Origin: Rahnella bonaserana
GTDB taxonomy: Bacteria > Pseudomonadota > Gammaproteobacteria > Enterobacterales > Enterobacteriaceae
Assembly (NCBI RefSeq): GCF_019049675.1
Contig: NZ_JAFMOW010000061.1
Location: 149,803-213,802, forward strand
Length of the DNA: 64,000 nt
Reading direction: 5' to 3'
How positions within the stretch are numbered: the stretch's first letter is position 1; each line of letters starts with the position of its first letter. The position numbers and the translations under genes were made by a program. A model generated the notes under the pieces. That model saw only the letters and a program-made list of their open reading frames with translations. It was not told where the DNA came from and ran no database searches. This document shows, in pieces, positions 44,082 to 54,402 of the stretch.

Positions 44082-45974
44082 TTAACCTAAGACGACACGT
44101 CGGAATTTATAATAACACTTAGCAATCACAGTTCTACGCTTTGAACCTCTTGGTGCAAAACGATTTACATGTGGCATTAATCTATTTTTAATTTTCGTAC
44201 GGAATAAAATAGGTTGTAGGGAGACTTCAGTAGACGGGACGGATGTATGAGCCCCCATCAAACGACCATAAACTTCTCTTTCCCAAGGGGTACCTTGAAT
44301 ATTTTTTATAAAATTGTCATAGAAATCGACTTTATCAGTATTCCACGGTTTATTTTCACCCGCAAAGTGAATCATTTTAGGATTTTGTCTGGCGTTAAGA
44401 AATCTCATGTATGTGGAAAATTTCAGATTTGGATAGAAAACATCTGTATGCCCATTTCCATGATACACATTCCAATCAAGCGGCAAGAAATGAACACGGT
44501 TGTAGAAAACTTTATTCATTATATCCTGGTCAAGGAACCAATAACTTTGTCCTTTCAACGCAGTCATTAATTTTTCGAAAATGTTTTCTTCATTCATCTG
44601 TGCAATATTAAAGACAATTATACCTCCCTGGAAATAATTATCCGTGTTCGCCATCTCTAGCCTGGTTTTGAGGTATTCCTCAGCAGTTTGAACACCTGCA
44701 TCAGACTGAGCTACATTACCAAATTTAACAAAACCTTCCATGACGATGTCTTGTACTGCAGCAACCAGATTATTGCCCAGTGGCGTCTCAATGAGTTCCG
44801 CAAGATCACTCTCAACAACCGTATCTGTATCGATGAAAAGAACTTTTGAGAAATCTCTAAATAACTTTGGAATAAACAGTCTGGAATATGTTGCAGCGGT
44901 AAAAGGAGGCCTGATGTAAGCGTCTTTTATTTCTTTGAATGCATTTATATCAAAATAACGCACGTTCATATTGGTAGTATTCGCTACCAAATTTTTAACA
45001 CGTTCCTTGTTGCGCTGACTTAGCCCATTATCTAGCACGACTATATCGTAATTGTGATTTGTGCTTGCGTTCTTGACGATAGAATTAACAAGTGCACCAA
45101 GACTCATTGCATAGTTATCGTCTGAACAAATCACAATTGGAACATTTCTCTCAGTGAAATGAGGCCCCAGCTTACCATTGAAAGTTTCATTTTTTATGAA
45201 TGTTCGTTGTACTTCTTTGATGCGTAAATTTTGGCTAGCCAATTTGAAAATGATGAATATATTGAACAAACGTTCAGATATATGTCCGATAACTCTTTTC
45301 TCTTGAGCAGAATAATTTTCGAATGCAATTTCTTCTTCAAGTTCTTCAAGTATGCCAAAAAGCCAAGTTGAATATTCGTCGAATAATGGCTTATTCATTA
45401 CATACATGTTTGTGTAATAGCCATCTACAGCTGCATTAAAGGTTTTAACAGCTGAATAATACTCAGGATGCTTCCTTAAAAGAACATCAATTGCTGACTG
45501 ATAATCTTTAATATGTAAGTGATCTGACACTTTGTAATGGTGATAATTATTTTTACTGCCAGCTGACTTAACTGACCATTTACAAGGGACGATCAGATCC
45601 ACATTTTCTAATAATTTTAATATCTGCTTCTCATTCAAGCCAAATTCTTCTTGGTATTCCTGATTAATTTCATCGCAATTAACCATACCCCAATTATCTT
45701 CTGGTTTATGTTGATCGTCGGAAAAATTAAAATGTCTCCGATAATGCATAAAACCTACATAATCTGTAGGTATTGCATTTTTCCATACCCAATAATGTGC
45801 TGTAAGCTCGCAGTAGAATGGATTTTTATAAGATATGTTATCGCCAGTATCATCACCGTCGCAGCAAATGACATTAAGTGAATTTGCTTTCCCAACATGT
45901 ATTGGCTTAATCACCGAAGAATCGAGAAATGCACTCGGTTTATGATGACAAGTATAAATAGATACAGTTTTCAT
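44082..45974 (-). CDS. wbbM: Two-domain glycosyltransferase (DUF4422/GT111 plus GT8), WbbM-like polymerase
   Basis: A 630-residue fusion. The N-terminal part (about residues 1-260) has the DUF4422 features VSIYTCHHKP and YVGFMHYRRHF. The C-terminal part (about 275-570) is a GT8 transferase with VICSDDNYAMSLGALVNSI, the metal motif FIDTDTVVESDL and YFQGGIIVFN. Klebsiella WbbM has the same architecture and alternately adds Galf and Galp to build D-galactan I. A basic tail (residues 590-630) may bind membrane or the exporter. It lies between wzt and glf, as in Klebsiella. Confidence 0.8.
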   Translation of the reverse strand: MKTVSIYTCHHKPSAFLDSSVIKPIHVGKANSLNVICCDGDDTGDNISYKNPFYCELTAHYWVWKNAIPTDYVGFMHYRRHFNFSDDQHKPEDNWGMVNCDEINQEYQEEFGLNEKQILKLLENVDLIVPCKWSVKSAGSKNNYHHYKVSDHLHIKDYQSAIDVLLRKHPEYYSAVKTFNAAVDGYYTNMYVMNKPLFDEYSTWLFGILEELEEEIAFENYSAQEKRVIGHISERLFNIFIIFKLASQNLRIKEVQRTFIKNETFNGKLGPHFTERNVPIVICSDDNYAMSLGALVNSIVKNASTNHNYDIVVLDNGLSQRNKERVKNLVANTTNMNVRYFDINAFKEIKDAYIRPPFTAATYSRLFIPKLFRDFSKVLFIDTDTVVESDLAELIETPLGNNLVAAVQDIVMEGFVKFGNVAQSDAGVQTAEEYLKTRLEMANTDNYFQGGIIVFNIAQMNEENIFEKLMTALKGQSYWFLDQDIMNKVFYNRVHFLPLDWNVYHGNGHTDVFYPNLKFSTYMRFLNARQNPKMIHFAGENKPWNTDKVDFYDNFIKNIQGTPWEREVYGRLMGAHTSVPSTEVSLQPILFRTKIKNRLMPHVNRFAPRGSKRRTVIAKCYYKFRRVVLG

Positions 45975-46007
45975 CCTTCATTCCATCACTATAATATAAT
46001 TTTCAAT

Positions 46008-46748
46008 TCACGCCATTGCTTCTTTATAAGCAGCAATGACATCAGCAGATTTACCCATTTGTCTAAGCTTGTGATCTTCAATCCATATAACACGATCACA
46101 TACGTTAGAAACATCAGCCAAGTTATGGCTAACAAAAAGAATGGTTACACCTTTTGCTTTAAAATCGTTAATAGTCGCAAGACATTTTCTTTGAAATGAT
46201 ATATCACCAACTGCAAGAACCTCGTCAATTATAAGTATGTCGGGATCAACTTGCGTGATGACCGAAAAACCCAATTTTGCTAACATACCACTCGAATAGA
46301 CACGAATCGGTTCATCGATGAAATCCCCTAACTCAGAGAATTCGATTATTTTATCCATTCGTTGTTTGAGTTCTTTTCTACGCAATCCTAGCAGTGTGGC
46401 ATTCAAACGAATATTTTCACGGCCAGTCAATTCAGGATGAAACCCGCCACCTAATTCAAGCATTGATGCCACTCTCCCCGTAACACTAACTGTTCCGGAA
46501 GAAGGTTTCATTACTCCAGCGACAAGCCCTAGTGAAGTGCTTTTACCCGCACCATTGCGGCCAATCAAGGCAACAGATTCACCCTTTTCAATAATAAAAT
46601 TAATATCTTCAATTGCCAGATAACTTCTGCCACTCAGCAGACTTAACGCTCTGCGAGGATTGAAGATTAATTCTTTTATTCCTGAGCCAATATGGTGATA
46701 AAGGGGATATCTTTTTGTTACATTTTTAAACTCAATAACAACACTCAT
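46008..46748 (-). CDS. wzt: O-antigen ABC exporter ATPase (short form)
   Basis: A 246-residue ATPase with Walker A GRNGAGKST, a signature-type YSSGMLAKLGFSV and Walker B DILIIDEVLAVGD. Export ATPases that read a chain terminus carry an extra C-terminal carbohydrate-binding domain of about 200 residues. This one lacks it, as in D-galactan systems where chain growth and export are coupled differently. It partners the permease gene that overlaps by one base. Confidence 0.92.
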   Translation of the reverse strand: MSVVIEFKNVTKRYPLYHHIGSGIKELIFNPRRALSLLSGRSYLAIEDINFIIEKGESVALIGRNGAGKSTSLGLVAGVMKPSSGTVSVTGRVASMLELGGGFHPELTGRENIRLNATLLGLRRKELKQRMDKIIEFSELGDFIDEPIRVYSSGMLAKLGFSVITQVDPDILIIDEVLAVGDISFQRKCLATINDFKAKGVTILFVSHNLADVSNVCDRVIWIEDHKLRQMGKSADVIAAYKEAMA

Positions 46749-47515
46749 TATAGAATCTCTGCAAAGCGATATTTTAATTTATTGAAAATACTACTACCGA
46801 TGATGAGCATCACTATCCCATATCCGTACAAAGTAGCTATGTCAGTATAATTGACTGTATTGTTCATAAATAAATCACGCCAACTTATGATCATATTAGC
46901 CAGAGGGTTATAATCAATGAGCCAACGATAATCCTGAGGTATCATGTCGGAGGAATACAAAATTGGTGTACAATAAAATAGCAACATAATACCGAGAGTT
47001 ATAAAACGTTCGAGATCGCGGAAGAATAAATTAAGTGTAGATAAAGTAAGCGCTACCCCTAACATTAGAATGATTTGTGCAAAGCCGATTAATGGAATTC
47101 CCCAAATCCAATCCCAAGATGGTCGCATGTCGTAGACATAAAGAAAAATTATAATTACTGGAATAGTGCAAATAAAATGCAAACACTCCATCAATACGTT
47201 GCTCATTGGTATTACAGAGCGGGGGAAAACAGTCTTTTTTATAATTTGCGCATTAGCTAAAAACGAAAATAAAGAATTCGAAGTAGAACTTGCAAACCAT
47301 TGCCAAGGGAAAAGCCCTGTAATGATAAACACCGTATAATTTGGTATTTGTACTCTCATTATTAATTTGAAAATAAAATAGTAAATCATGGCGAACAGCA
47401 GAGGGTTAGCAATCGACCATAGATAACCAAAAAAACTACTTTTGTATCTAACCTTAAGCTCTTTTTCAGTGATTACAGTAGCCAAATCAAATAAATAACC
47501 TAAACTGTACTTCAT
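46748..47515 (-). CDS. wzm: O-antigen ABC exporter permease
   Basis: A 255-residue ABC-2 type permease with about six membrane helices. It begins with an amphipathic KELKVRYKSSFFGYLWSIANP segment, as in Wzm/TagG. With Wzt it moves undecaprenyl-linked glycan to the periplasm. No wzx, wzy or wzz is present, consistent with the ABC-dependent route. Confidence 0.92.
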   Translation of the reverse strand: MKYSLGYLFDLATVITEKELKVRYKSSFFGYLWSIANPLLFAMIYYFIFKLIMRVQIPNYTVFIITGLFPWQWFASSTSNSLFSFLANAQIIKKTVFPRSVIPMSNVLMECLHFICTIPVIIIFLYVYDMRPSWDWIWGIPLIGFAQIILMLGVALTLSTLNLFFRDLERFITLGIMLLFYCTPILYSSDMIPQDYRWLIDYNPLANMIISWRDLFMNNTVNYTDIATLYGYGIVMLIIGSSIFNKLKYRFAEIL

Positions 47516-47621
47516 ACACTTCTCTTATTAATGAATTCTTGTGGATAAGTATTTCACTAGCAATGACTCAGTTTTGTTGACAGTGAAATCCGTATATATT
47601 TGTTATCTTAATCGCAAGAAA

Positions 47622-48548
47622 TTAATAACTTTCTCTATTTGTTATTGATAAGACATATTTATACATATCGTGCATGCCAGATTCAACAGAAACGAAATTA
47701 GATTTATTGATAGTCTCTTTCAGCTTACCAATATCTAGAATATTATATGGCACGTCACCCGATTTTCTCTCGTGGTAATTTATCTCAATTTTATTATTTG
47801 CAATTATTTGAGCATACTTGAGAATATCTTCAATACTTGTTCCAACCCCTGAACCGACGTTATAAATTTCATTCCACTTTTGAGATTGCATCAATTTTTC
47901 GACAATTTCACAAAAGTCATCTATGTGAATATAATCCTTACAAGTAGTTACATCTCCATAAATATCCATTGATTTACCAATAATTGCATTTCTTAAGGCA
48001 ACACCAATGATTCGCTCAATTTTTTGATATTTTCCATAAACATTCGCTGGACGTAAAATGAGGAAATTAAACTCGGAATCTAATCTTGAAGCAAATTCTA
48101 AATAATGTTCACAAGATTCTTTCATCCATCCATAAAAACTCACTGGAGATATAATGTGCGTCTCTTTTATCGGAGCATCTGCCATGCCGTAGATAGAACC
48201 GCCAGAAGATATATAAACAAGTTTTTTTACGCCATGGTTTTTCATAATACCAATGAGATCAATGAACGCAGATAGGTTCGTTGCTAATACTTCCTGAGAG
48301 GAACCAACCTCATCCATTGCGGTAAAGCTTGTTAATGAATGTAATACAATATCTATCTTATAATTTTCAAATATTTCATTTAATATAGTTGTATTTTTGC
48401 AGTCACCACAAATGTCAATAAGATTCTCATGGTGAACATGGGATGGTGAACGGCTAAAATTAATAACCTTAATCCCTCTCTCGCAGAAATATTCGCTCAA
48501 ATTGGTGCCTATAAATCCTGAGCCACCTACAATTAAAATTGTTTTCAT
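47622..48548 (-). CDS. NAD-dependent sugar-nucleotide epimerase/dehydratase or 4-ketoreductase
   Basis: A 308-residue extended SDR. It has the Rossmann motif ILIVGGSGFIGTNL, a Ser-rich active site YISSGGSIYG, the YGWMKES catalytic pair and a C-terminal substrate region. I chose ATG 48548 (MKTILIVGG); the 26 codons upstream run back towards the JUMPStart leader and are unlikely to be translated. With rmlB/rmlA nearby and no rmlC or rmlD, it may reduce dTDP-4-keto-6-deoxyglucose to a dTDP-6-deoxyhexose such as D-fucose. UDP-glucose 4-epimerase-type activity is another option. It is the first gene behind the JUMPStart element. Confidence 0.78.
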   Translation of the reverse strand: MKTILIVGGSGFIGTNLSEYFCERGIKVINFSRSPSHVHHENLIDICGDCKNTTILNEIFENYKIDIVLHSLTSFTAMDEVGSSQEVLATNLSAFIDLIGIMKNHGVKKLVYISSGGSIYGMADAPIKETHIISPVSFYGWMKESCEHYLEFASRLDSEFNFLILRPANVYGKYQKIERIIGVALRNAIIGKSMDIYGDVTTCKDYIHIDDFCEIVEKLMQSQKWNEIYNVGSGVGTSIEDILKYAQIIANNKIEINYHERKSGDVPYNILDIGKLKETINKSNFVSVESGMHDMYKYVLSITNRESY

Positions 48549-48709
48549 ATATTGCTCATTTGAAATTAAATTACTCAACCAGTAAAATTCGGAATTTTGA
48601 CAAACCATTAATAAAGTAAGTTTCATTCGCGAACTAAATCACGATATTTGATAGTGATTTAGTCAATTTGCCAGTCTCAAGGAATAATTTTCACCTTATA
48701 TCTTCTACA

Positions 48710-48748
48710 CACGCTACCGCCCTTGGCTCTACAGCTACCAATGCACTG
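48710..48748 (-). promoter_or_regulatory. JUMPStart element with perfect ops site (RfaH loading)
   Basis: On the minus strand the stretch begins CAGTGCATTGGTAGCTGTA and ends in GGCGGTAGCGTG (48710-48721), the complete 12-nt ops core. RfaH binds ops in the paused elongation complex and prevents early termination in long surface-polysaccharide operons. It lies 161 nt upstream of the epimerase/reductase ATG, marking that gene as the start of the O-antigen transcript running to the pyruvyltransferase. rmlA and rmlB lie upstream of it. Confidence 0.93.
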
Positions 48749-48767
48749 AACGTCATCATTTTTCAGT

Positions 48768-48808
48768 ATTTACATAAAAGTTATTTGGTTACTTTCTCTT
48801 ATGTAAAT
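48768..48808. repeat. Widely spaced 10-bp inverted repeat beside JUMPStart
   Basis: ATTTACATAA (48768-48777) and TTATGTAAAT (48799-48808) are perfect inverted copies with a 21-nt gap, just upstream of JUMPStart in the direction of transcription. The centre spacing of three helical turns would suit a dimeric regulator. A weak promoter (TTTACA, 16 nt, AATAAC on the minus strand) overlaps it. Confidence 0.45.
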
Positions 48809-48912
48809 ATTGAAGTTTATGCGAGGCTACACAAACACAGGATTCTAACCAAAACACTATGTCAACTTAAATTTCATTGTGACCATGATCGTCTTACTTC
48901 GAACGGGTAGCC

Positions 48913-48942
48913 AGGAGTTACTCTTAGTTTAGAATAACTCCT
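48913..48942 (-). terminator. Hairpin after rmlA
   Basis: AGGAGTTA and TAACTCCT form an 8-bp stem about 20 nt past the rmlA stop, with a little more pairing inside the loop. No T-tract follows on the minus strand, so termination is not certain. It may separate rmlBA from the JUMPStart operon. Confidence 0.4.
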
Positions 48943-48963
48943 TAATAATTAAGTTTGTGTTAC

Positions 48964-49833
48964 TCAGTCTTCAATTAGGAGATTAGTAAGATACTGTCCA
49001 TAAGGTGTTTTACTCATGGATTTTGCTTGTGCCTCAAGTTGCTCTCGAGTAATCCAACCTTTCCGGTATGCAATTTCTTCAAGACATGCAACTTTAAGTC
49101 CTTGCCGTTTTTCAATTGTATGAATAAATTGAGAAGCTTCGATCAGGCTATCGTGAGTTCCGGTGTCCAGCCAGGCAAAACCGCGGCCAAGTAATTCAAC
49201 CTTGAGCTTACCCTTTTTCAGGTACATCTCATTCAATGTGGTAATTTCTAACTCACCACGTTCTGATGGCTTGACCTGTTTGGCCATTTCAACAATATCG
49301 TTGTCATAAAAATAAAGCCCAGTTACCGCCCATTGTGATTTAGGCTTGGCTGGCTTTTCTTCTATGGATAATGCATTGAATTCATTATCAAATTGAACTA
49401 CACCAAAACGCTCTGGGTCCAATACCTGATAGCCAAAAACTGTCGCACCTGTTTCTCTTGAAGCAACATCTTCTAACTTCTTACCAAAGCCCTGACCAAA
49501 ATAGATGTTGTCACCCAGAACCAACGCACACCGTTCACCATTAATGAAATCTTCACCAATAATGAATGCTTGCGCCAAACCGTCCGGAGATGGCTGCTCT
49601 GCATATTGTATTTTGATGCCGAACTGAGAACCATCGCCCAGCAATCGCTTGAACGAAGGCAAATCTTCCGGGGTGGAAATGAGCAAAATATCATCAATGC
49701 CCGCCAACATAAGCACTGATAGTGGATAATAAATCATTGGCTTATCATAAACAGGCAATAACTGTTTAGAAACTCCAAGCGTTATCGGATGCAGCCTTGT
49801 ACCAGAACCGCCTGCCAGAACAATACCTTTCAT
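48964..49833 (-). CDS. rmlA: Glucose-1-phosphate thymidylyltransferase
   Basis: A 289-residue nucleotidyltransferase that makes dTDP-glucose from dTTP and glucose 1-phosphate. It has the GGSGTRLHP signature, [23 protein letters not shown] and the [13 protein letters not shown] segment. It follows rmlB by 19 nt, so the two are one unit. rmlC and rmlD for dTDP-rhamnose are absent, so the end product is not rhamnose from this locus alone. Confidence 0.95.
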   Translation of the reverse strand: MKGIVLAGGSGTRLHPITLGVSKQLLPVYDKPMIYYPLSVLMLAGIDDILLISTPEDLPSFKRLLGDGSQFGIKIQYAEQPSPDGLAQAFIIGEDFINGERCALVLGDNIYFGQGFGKKLEDVASRETGATVFGYQVLDPERFGVVQFDNEFNALSIEEKPAKPKSQWAVTGLYFYDNDIVEMAKQVKPSERGELEITTLNEMYLKKGKLKVELLGRGFAWLDTGTHDSLIEASQFIHTIEKRQGLKVACLEEIAYRKGWITREQLEAQAKSMSKTPYGQYLTNLLIED

Positions 49834-49852
49834 TTAATAAGACCTCTTCTAT

Positions 49853-50917
49853 TTAGTCTTTCAAACCTAAACGCTCACCTGCATAAGACCCATCCTGAAC
49901 ACGTTTCCACCAGGTTTCATTTTCAAGATACCATTTTACTGTTTTCAAAATTCCGCTTTCAAAAGTCTCAACAGGTGTCCATCCAAGTTCACGTTCAATT
50001 TTGCTCGCGTCGATGGCATAACGCATATCATGACCAGGGCGATCTTTAACGAAGGTGATCAATTCATTAAAATGTGTAAGTCCCGCTGGTTTGTCAGACA
50101 CTAATTGATCCAAAATTGAGCAAATTGTCTTCACGACATCAATATTTTTACGCTCATTATGCCCGCCAATATTATACGTCTCGCCAATAACACCTTTCGT
50201 AACAACCTCATAAAGGGCTCTGGCGTGATCCTCTACAAATAACCAGTCCCGGATCTGGGCACCATCACCATAAACAGGAAGAGGTTTACCGGCTATAGCA
50301 TTAAGAATAACAAGGGGGATCAACTTCTCAGGAAAGTGGTAAGGACCGTAGTTATTTGAGCAATTTGTTATTAAAGTTGGCAATCCATACGTTCGGTTCC
50401 ATGCGCGTACGAGGTGATCGCTTGCCGCTTTGGAAGCAGAGTACGGGCTACTCGGAGCATATGGCGTAGTCTCGGTGAATAGGTCGGTGGTTCCATGCAG
50501 ATCACCGTAGACTTCATCAGTTGAAATATGATGGAAACGGAATACATTCTTTTTCTCATCATCCAGACCGGACCAATAATGTCGTGCAGATTCTAAAAGA
50601 GTGTATGTGCCGGTGATATTAGTATCAATAAAGGCCGAAGGTCCATCAATTGACCTGTCTACATGGCTTTCTGCCGCAAGGTGCATCACTGCATCCGGTT
50701 TAAACTCTGAAAATATCTCATCCAGAGAATCACGGTCACAAATGTTCGCCAGGACAAAACGGTAGCGAGGATCATTTTCGACTTCTTTCAGGGATTCTAA
50801 ATTACCTGCGTACGTCAAACTATCAACCACAAGCACATTGTCGTTTGTTTCAGAGATGATGTGACGCACTACCGCAGAACCGATGAAACCCGCACCGCCC
50901 GTTATCAGTATGTTCAT
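49853..50917 (-). CDS. rmlB: dTDP-glucose 4,6-dehydratase (RffG-like)
   Basis: A 354-residue SDR that makes dTDP-4-keto-6-deoxyglucose. It has [17 protein letters not shown], the [10 protein letters not shown] active site and the [10 protein letters not shown] pair. The C-terminus ([11 protein letters not shown]) is closer to E. coli RffG of enterobacterial common antigen than to RfbB. I chose ATG 50917 (MNILITGG), since the 19 upstream codons are Cys/Lys-rich and unlike the family. Its product could feed the reductase at 47622 or a pathway elsewhere. Confidence 0.95.
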   Translation of the reverse strand: MNILITGGAGFIGSAVVRHIISETNDNVLVVDSLTYAGNLESLKEVENDPRYRFVLANICDRDSLDEIFSEFKPDAVMHLAAESHVDRSIDGPSAFIDTNITGTYTLLESARHYWSGLDDEKKNVFRFHHISTDEVYGDLHGTTDLFTETTPYAPSSPYSASKAASDHLVRAWNRTYGLPTLITNCSNNYGPYHFPEKLIPLVILNAIAGKPLPVYGDGAQIRDWLFVEDHARALYEVVTKGVIGETYNIGGHNERKNIDVVKTICSILDQLVSDKPAGLTHFNELITFVKDRPGHDMRYAIDASKIERELGWTPVETFESGILKTVKWYLENETWWKRVQDGSYAGERLGLKD

Positions 50918-51321
50918 TATAAAAGGTCTCACGTGATTAATTTTACGCTTGCACCAGCATTTAGCGCATGACAAATCTGAAGGTCCTTGTGCTCACAGAT
51001 TAAAATTTCTCTTTAAACTCAGCATTTAAATTGTGCAAACTGGCACAAGGCACCACATTCAACTCCATATATTATCATATGCTCCATGCCATAAACCTCT
51101 AACTTCATCATTTCACCTGTCTAACCTCGAACAATGAGTCATTTTTTAATCAAGATTAAAGACAACTTATGATTTCGAGATCTTGTCAGAGTGCTTATTA
51201 TTCTTTTGTAAACTCATGGCAACCTTTGTAATCGATTAATATAATAGCTTGAATATGAGTACCACAGCGGATTTGTCTCACTTTGCCTCATTAACCTATT
51301 CTTGTTGGTCTGAGCATTGGC
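50918..51321. other. AT-rich intergenic region between galU terminator and rmlB
   Basis: This 404-nt interval holds no gene I can support. It should carry the rmlBA promoter. A small dyad TTGTGC/GCACAA is at about 51031-51048, and a poor ops-like string lies at 50945-50955. Base composition is like the O-antigen DNA, so the recombination border may be here. Confidence 0.5.
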
Positions 51322-51350
51322 AAAAAAAAAGCACCGATTTATTCGGTGCT
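51322..51350 (-). terminator. Rho-independent terminator of galU
   Basis: AGCACCGA and TCGGTGCT form an 8-bp stem with a TTTAT loop, followed on the minus strand by nine T. It lies 17 nt after the galU stop. Confidence 0.88.
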
Positions 51351-51366
51351 TTTTAAAGCCCGCTGA

Positions 51367-52254
51367 CTACTTTTCAGTAAACTCTTTCAGCCATGCCTTA
51401 AACGCTTCACCCTGTGAGTTATGGCGAATACCATACTCAACGAACGCTTTCATATAACCGAGTTTGTCGCCACAGTCGTGTGAACGGCCGGTCATGGAGA
51501 ACGCTTCTACGGTTTGCTTTTTCATCAGCATCGCGATGGCGTCGGTCAGCTGGATTTCGTTACCGGCACCGTATGGGGTCACTGCCAGCAGTGGCCAGAT
51601 GGCTTCTGAAAGCACATAACGGCCGACAACCGCGAGGTTTGATGGCGCATCTTTAAGCTCTGGTTTCTCAACGATAGCCGTCATTGGCGCGCTTTCGCCC
51701 GGCTCAACTTCCACACCGTTACAGTTAACGATACCGTATTTAGAAACGTCTTTCTCCGGCACTTCTTCAACCATGACCTGGCTGTTGCCCGTTTCCTGGA
51801 AACGGCGAAGCATCGCAGCAAGGTTGTCTTTACGCAGATCGCTGGTGGAATCGTCCATCAGAACGTCAGGCAGAATAACCGCGAAAGGTGAATTGCCGAT
51901 CAGAGGTTTTGCACACAGAACCGCATGTCCCAGACCTTTTGACTGGCCCTGACGCACGTTCATGATCGTCACGCCTTTCGGACAAATGGACTGCACTTCT
52001 TCCAGCAACTGACGCTTAACGCGAGATTCCAGCATGCTTTCCAGTTCGAATGATGTGTCGAAGTGGTTTTCGATCGCATTTTTGGAAGAGTGCGTGACCA
52101 GAATGATTTCTTTGATGCCCGCTGCAGCACATTCGTTAACGATGTACTGGATCAAAGGCTTATCGACGATAGGCAGCATTTCTTTTGGAATGGCCTTCGT
52201 CGCTGGCAACATACGTGTGCCCAGACCGGCAACAGGGATAACAGCTTTTAACAT
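51367..52254 (-). CDS. galU: UTP-glucose-1-phosphate uridylyltransferase at the galF position
   Basis: A 295-residue nucleotidyltransferase producing UDP-glucose. It keeps the catalytic [19 protein letters not shown], whereas E. coli GalF has GLGMHMLP, and the C-terminal half ([22 protein letters not shown]) is GalU-like, so it should be active. It borders the O-antigen cluster where galF sits in E. coli. UDP-glucose can be epimerised to UDP-galactose, the galactan donor. Confidence 0.88.
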   Translation of the reverse strand: MLKAVIPVAGLGTRMLPATKAIPKEMLPIVDKPLIQYIVNECAAAGIKEIILVTHSSKNAIENHFDTSFELESMLESRVKRQLLEEVQSICPKGVTIMNVRQGQSKGLGHAVLCAKPLIGNSPFAVILPDVLMDDSTSDLRKDNLAAMLRRFQETGNSQVMVEEVPEKDVSKYGIVNCNGVEVEPGESAPMTAIVEKPELKDAPSNLAVVGRYVLSEAIWPLLAVTPYGAGNEIQLTDAIAMLMKKQTVEAFSMTGRSHDCGDKLGYMKAFVEYGIRHNSQGEAFKAWLKEFTEK

Positions 52255-52715
52255 TGTAAAGGATACTCCTTGAAACCTATTGGTGTGTAAATCCAGTCAG
52301 TTAGAATTCAAACATGTCAGGGAATTCACCGGACTGAAATTGTAAATACAAATTATTTCCCGCTACGCTATTTCTTCCCTGAGTATAGTCCCTGTCATTT
52401 AGTTTAGGGAGACCATACTGCTGACTTTAGGACTCCAGCACGATTCTCTGTATTTGATTACGATACCAGTAAGCTGCATGAAACGGTAAGGTAAAGACCT
52501 AATTTTAGGAATGTTAAACCTATTCGATGATTTTATAATCATAAATTGCTGCTTTCGAAAACATCCAGGTCTGTCCGTTGATGGATGCCCCGAATTTCCC
52601 CTGCCCTGCTGTACGTTTTTGCCTAGACCACTGTTTTAGATTTGAAATTTCATCCCCTGACGCCCATTATTCAACGTGCGGCAAACGCCGCGTAACTAAA
52701 GGTGAAAAACGCTAT
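52255..52715. other. Divergent intergenic region between galU and yegH
   Basis: A 461-nt interval with a TATAAT hexamer at 52534-52539, preceded at 18 nt by a weak -35 (ATGTTA), which may drive yegH with a leader of about 170 nt. The galU promoter must lie to the left. The yegH frame stays open through the last 138 nt, but without protein-like features. I looked for a yybP-ykoY (manganese) riboswitch, since yegH is TerC-like, and saw none. Confidence 0.4.
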
Positions 52716-54305
52716 ATGGAATGGATCGCCGATCCGTCGATTTGGGCCGGGCTGGCTACCCTGGTAATTCTTGAAATTGTTCTGGGGATAGACAATCTCA
52801 TCTTTATTGCCATTCTGGCGGAGAAACTTCCGCGCAGCCAACGTGATAAAGCCCGCGTCACAGGACTGATGCTGGCGCTCGTCATGCGTTTACTGCTCCT
52901 TGCTTCAATCTCATGGTTATCGACGCTCACCCGCCCGCTCATTACGGTGTTAGGCCACCCGTTCAGCGCGCGTGACATGATTATGCTCGTCGGCGGGATA
53001 TTCCTGTTGTTCAAGGCAACGATGGAGTTGAATGAACGCCTGGAAGGTAAGGATGAGGAGCAAAGCCAGCAGCAACGCGGGGCTAAGTTCTGGCCTGTTG
53101 TCGCTCAGATTGTGGTGCTGGATGCGGTATTTTCACTCGACTCGGTGATTACCGCCGTCGGTATGGTTGACCATCTGGCCGTCATGATGGCGGCCGTCTG
53201 TATTGCTATTGGCCTGATGTTGTTAGCCAGTAAACCACTGACCCGTTTCGTCAACGCGCATCCGACTATTGTTATCTTGTGCCTGAGTTTCCTGCTGATG
53301 ATTGGGTTTAGCCTGGTGGCGGAAGGCTTTGGCTATGCGATCCCAAAAGGATATCTTTACGCGGCAATCGGTTTCTCCGTCATTATCGAAGGCCTGAACC
53401 AGCTGGCGCAATTCAACCGCAAGCGCTTTTTGTCATCACGTCGCTCTCTGCGTGAACGAACCGCAGAAACTGTTTTACGCGTTCTTCGTGGCAAACATGA
53501 TGAAGCCGAACTGGATCCACACTCCTCAAATATGATTGCAGACAGTGCTGGCGAAGAAGATGCCATCTTCAATCAGCAGGAACGCCATATGATTGAGCGT
53601 GTGCTGGGCCTCGGGCAGCGTACCGTCAGCAGCGTGATGACCTCCCGCCACGACGTCGATAATCTTGAACTCAATGACCCGATTGAATTGCTCAAGCAGC
53701 AAATAGCGGAAAACCAGCACACGCGTATTCTGGTGACAGAAGACAGCTCGACCGATGAGCCATTAGGCGTTGTGCATGTTGTCGATTTGCTGAAACAACA
53801 GCTCCTGCAAAATGAATTAGACCTTAAGGCACTGATCCGCCAGCCACTGATATTCCCGGAGCAGCTTTCCCTGCTGATGGCACTGGAACAGTTCCGTCTG
53901 GCCAAAACGCACTTTGCATTTGTCGTCGATGAGTTCGGTTCGGTTGAGGGTATCGTGACCCTGACCGACGTGATGGAAACGATTGCCGGTAATCTGCCTG
54001 AATCCGATGAAACGCCGGATGCGCGCCACGATATTTCCCAGCAGGAAGACGGTACCTGGATCGCCAATGGTTATATGCCGCTGGAAGATCTGGTGATGTA
54101 CATCGCCTTGCCGGTTGATGAAAAAAGGGAATATCACACACTGGCGGGGTTACTGATGGAACATACGCAGAGCATCCCGCAGGTTGGCGCGCAAATCCAC
54201 ATCAATAACTATCTGTTCGAACCGCTTGAGGTCAGCAGTCACCGTATTCTGAAAGTGAAAATTACGCCGCTTGATACTGAAATGGATGATGATTACGAAG
54301 TGTGA
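52716..54305 (+). CDS. yegH: YegH-like inner-membrane protein: TerC domain, CBS pair, CorC/HlyC domain
   Basis: A 529-residue protein. An N-terminal TerC domain of seven helices (about residues 1-230) has [20 protein letters not shown] and [16 protein letters not shown], whose acidic residues suggest metal transport. Two CBS motifs (about 300-420) and a C-terminal transporter-associated domain (about 440-525) follow. It matches E. coli YegH over its length. I chose ATG 52716 ([12 protein letters not shown]); the frame is open 46 codons further up but those residues are not conserved. Like E. coli yegH it is convergent with asmA. Its function is not established. Confidence 0.92.
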   Translation: MEWIADPSIWAGLATLVILEIVLGIDNLIFIAILAEKLPRSQRDKARVTGLMLALVMRLLLLASISWLSTLTRPLITVLGHPFSARDMIMLVGGIFLLFKATMELNERLEGKDEEQSQQQRGAKFWPVVAQIVVLDAVFSLDSVITAVGMVDHLAVMMAAVCIAIGLMLLASKPLTRFVNAHPTIVILCLSFLLMIGFSLVAEGFGYAIPKGYLYAAIGFSVIIEGLNQLAQFNRKRFLSSRRSLRERTAETVLRVLRGKHDEAELDPHSSNMIADSAGEEDAIFNQQERHMIERVLGLGQRTVSSVMTSRHDVDNLELNDPIELLKQQIAENQHTRILVTEDSSTDEPLGVVHVVDLLKQQLLQNELDLKALIRQPLIFPEQLSLLMALEQFRLAKTHFAFVVDEFGSVEGIVTLTDVMETIAGNLPESDETPDARHDISQQEDGTWIANGYMPLEDLVMYIALPVDEKREYHTLAGLLMEHTQSIPQVGAQIHINNYLFEPLEVSSHRILKVKITPLDTEMDDDYEV

Positions 54306-54341
54306 CCTGATGCTGAGGTAGCGTTAGGGATAAGAATATAA

Positions 54342-54372
54342 ACGGGACGCTGATGAGGCGTCCCGTTTTTTT
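54342..54372 (+). terminator. Terminator between yegH and asmA
   Basis: ACGGGACGC and GCGTCCCGT form a 9-bp stem followed by seven T, 37 nt after the yegH stop. Confidence 0.87.
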
Positions 54373-54402
54373 CTGAACTGTATTCATTGAGATATACAAA
54401 AA

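Noticed and set aside
50945..50955. ops-like string (GGTGCAAGCGT on minus strand) upstream of rmlB
   Set aside because: Only 8 of 11 positions agree with ops, and a perfect ops within a full JUMPStart exists at 48710-48748.
51367..52254. Naming this gene galF because of its position
   Set aside because: The active-site GLGTRMLP and the C-terminal half are of GalU type; only the position is galF-like.
52255..52715. yybP-ykoY riboswitch ahead of the TerC-like gene yegH
   Set aside because: The conserved core sequences of that riboswitch are not visible.
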